A stretch of 54,175 nt of DNA from Monosiga brevicollis MX1. Lineage: Eukaryota > Opisthokonta > Choanoflagellata > Craspedida > Salpingoecidae. The notes beneath the pieces are model-generated. The model had not been told where the DNA came from. It searched no databases and was given only the letters and a program-made list of their open reading frames with translations. The DNA lies in assembly GCF_000002865.3 (NCBI RefSeq), contig NW_001865050.1:473583-527757 (forward strand), in the 5' to 3' direction. A program made the position numbers and the translations under genes. This document shows positions 54,140 to 54,175 of this stretch, piece after piece (position 1 is the first letter of the stretch; each line of letters begins with the position of its first letter).

Positions 54140-54175
54140 TGCCGACAAGGCTCGTGCCGTGATTGGTAATTCTGA

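Overview
The window reads as nuclear DNA of a unicellular holozoan, most likely a choanoflagellate close to Monosiga. This is an inference. The evidence is about 56 percent GC, dense short GT-AG introns (commonly 60-200 bp), tight gene spacing, a flagellar radial-spoke gene, a diaphanous-type formin, an alpha-actinin of metazoan layout and a WSCD-like sulfotransferase, beside a complete fungal/protist-style AROM gene that animals lack. I rebuilt the genes by hand, requiring reading-frame continuity and intron-phase agreement across every splice site. There is no CRISPR array, no prokaryotic operon and no confident tRNA or rRNA.

Layout. 1-3526 (+): 3' part of a GH127 beta-L-arabinofuranosidase-like gene. 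3942-5702 (-): chorismate synthase with an unusual C-terminal tail. 6394-12087 (+): pentafunctional AROM, head-to-head with it. 12570-14891 (+): TFIIH p44/SSL1. 15635-20404 (+): formin. 20721 to about 22600 (-): WSCD-like sulfotransferase, 5' end unresolved. 22957-23636 (-): ubiquitin-eS31 (RPS27A), with a 5'UTR intron reaching about 24090. 24302-26151 (+): TatD-type DNase. 26330-27091 (-): calmodulin-like protein. 27575-28799 (+): RSPH1 (MORN). 30110-31654 (+): coiled-coil protein with a PPGG-S C-terminus. 32198-33591 (+): C1orf131-like DUF4602 protein. 33592-37055: about 3.5 kb without a convincing gene. 37056-39613 (+): ankyrin-repeat protein. 39614-41239: microsatellite-rich spacer. 41240-44315 (+): alpha-actinin. 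44914-47278 (+): aminoacylase-1. 47473-49955 (-): CCR4/nocturnin/Angel-like EEP nuclease. 50219-52234 (+): unrecognised five-exon gene ending in Q-rich repeats. 52235-54175: a direct repeat and structured leader, then a zinc-finger ORF resembling the start of a retroelement protein and running to the window edge.

How the genes relate. The clearest functional unit is the shikimate pair. AROM covers steps 2-6 and chorismate synthase step 7, and the two share one 691-bp intergenic region, so everything after DAHP synthase is encoded here. Formin and alpha-actinin are both actin regulators but lie about 21 kb apart. Several other neighbours are divergent with short shared promoters (RPS27A/TatD, calmodulin-like/RSPH1, EEP/novel gene). 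Simple repeats ((GT)n, (GA)n, TCTATC hexamers, TTTTGC, TCTCTGTG) lie in introns and spacers and create long spurious ORFs.
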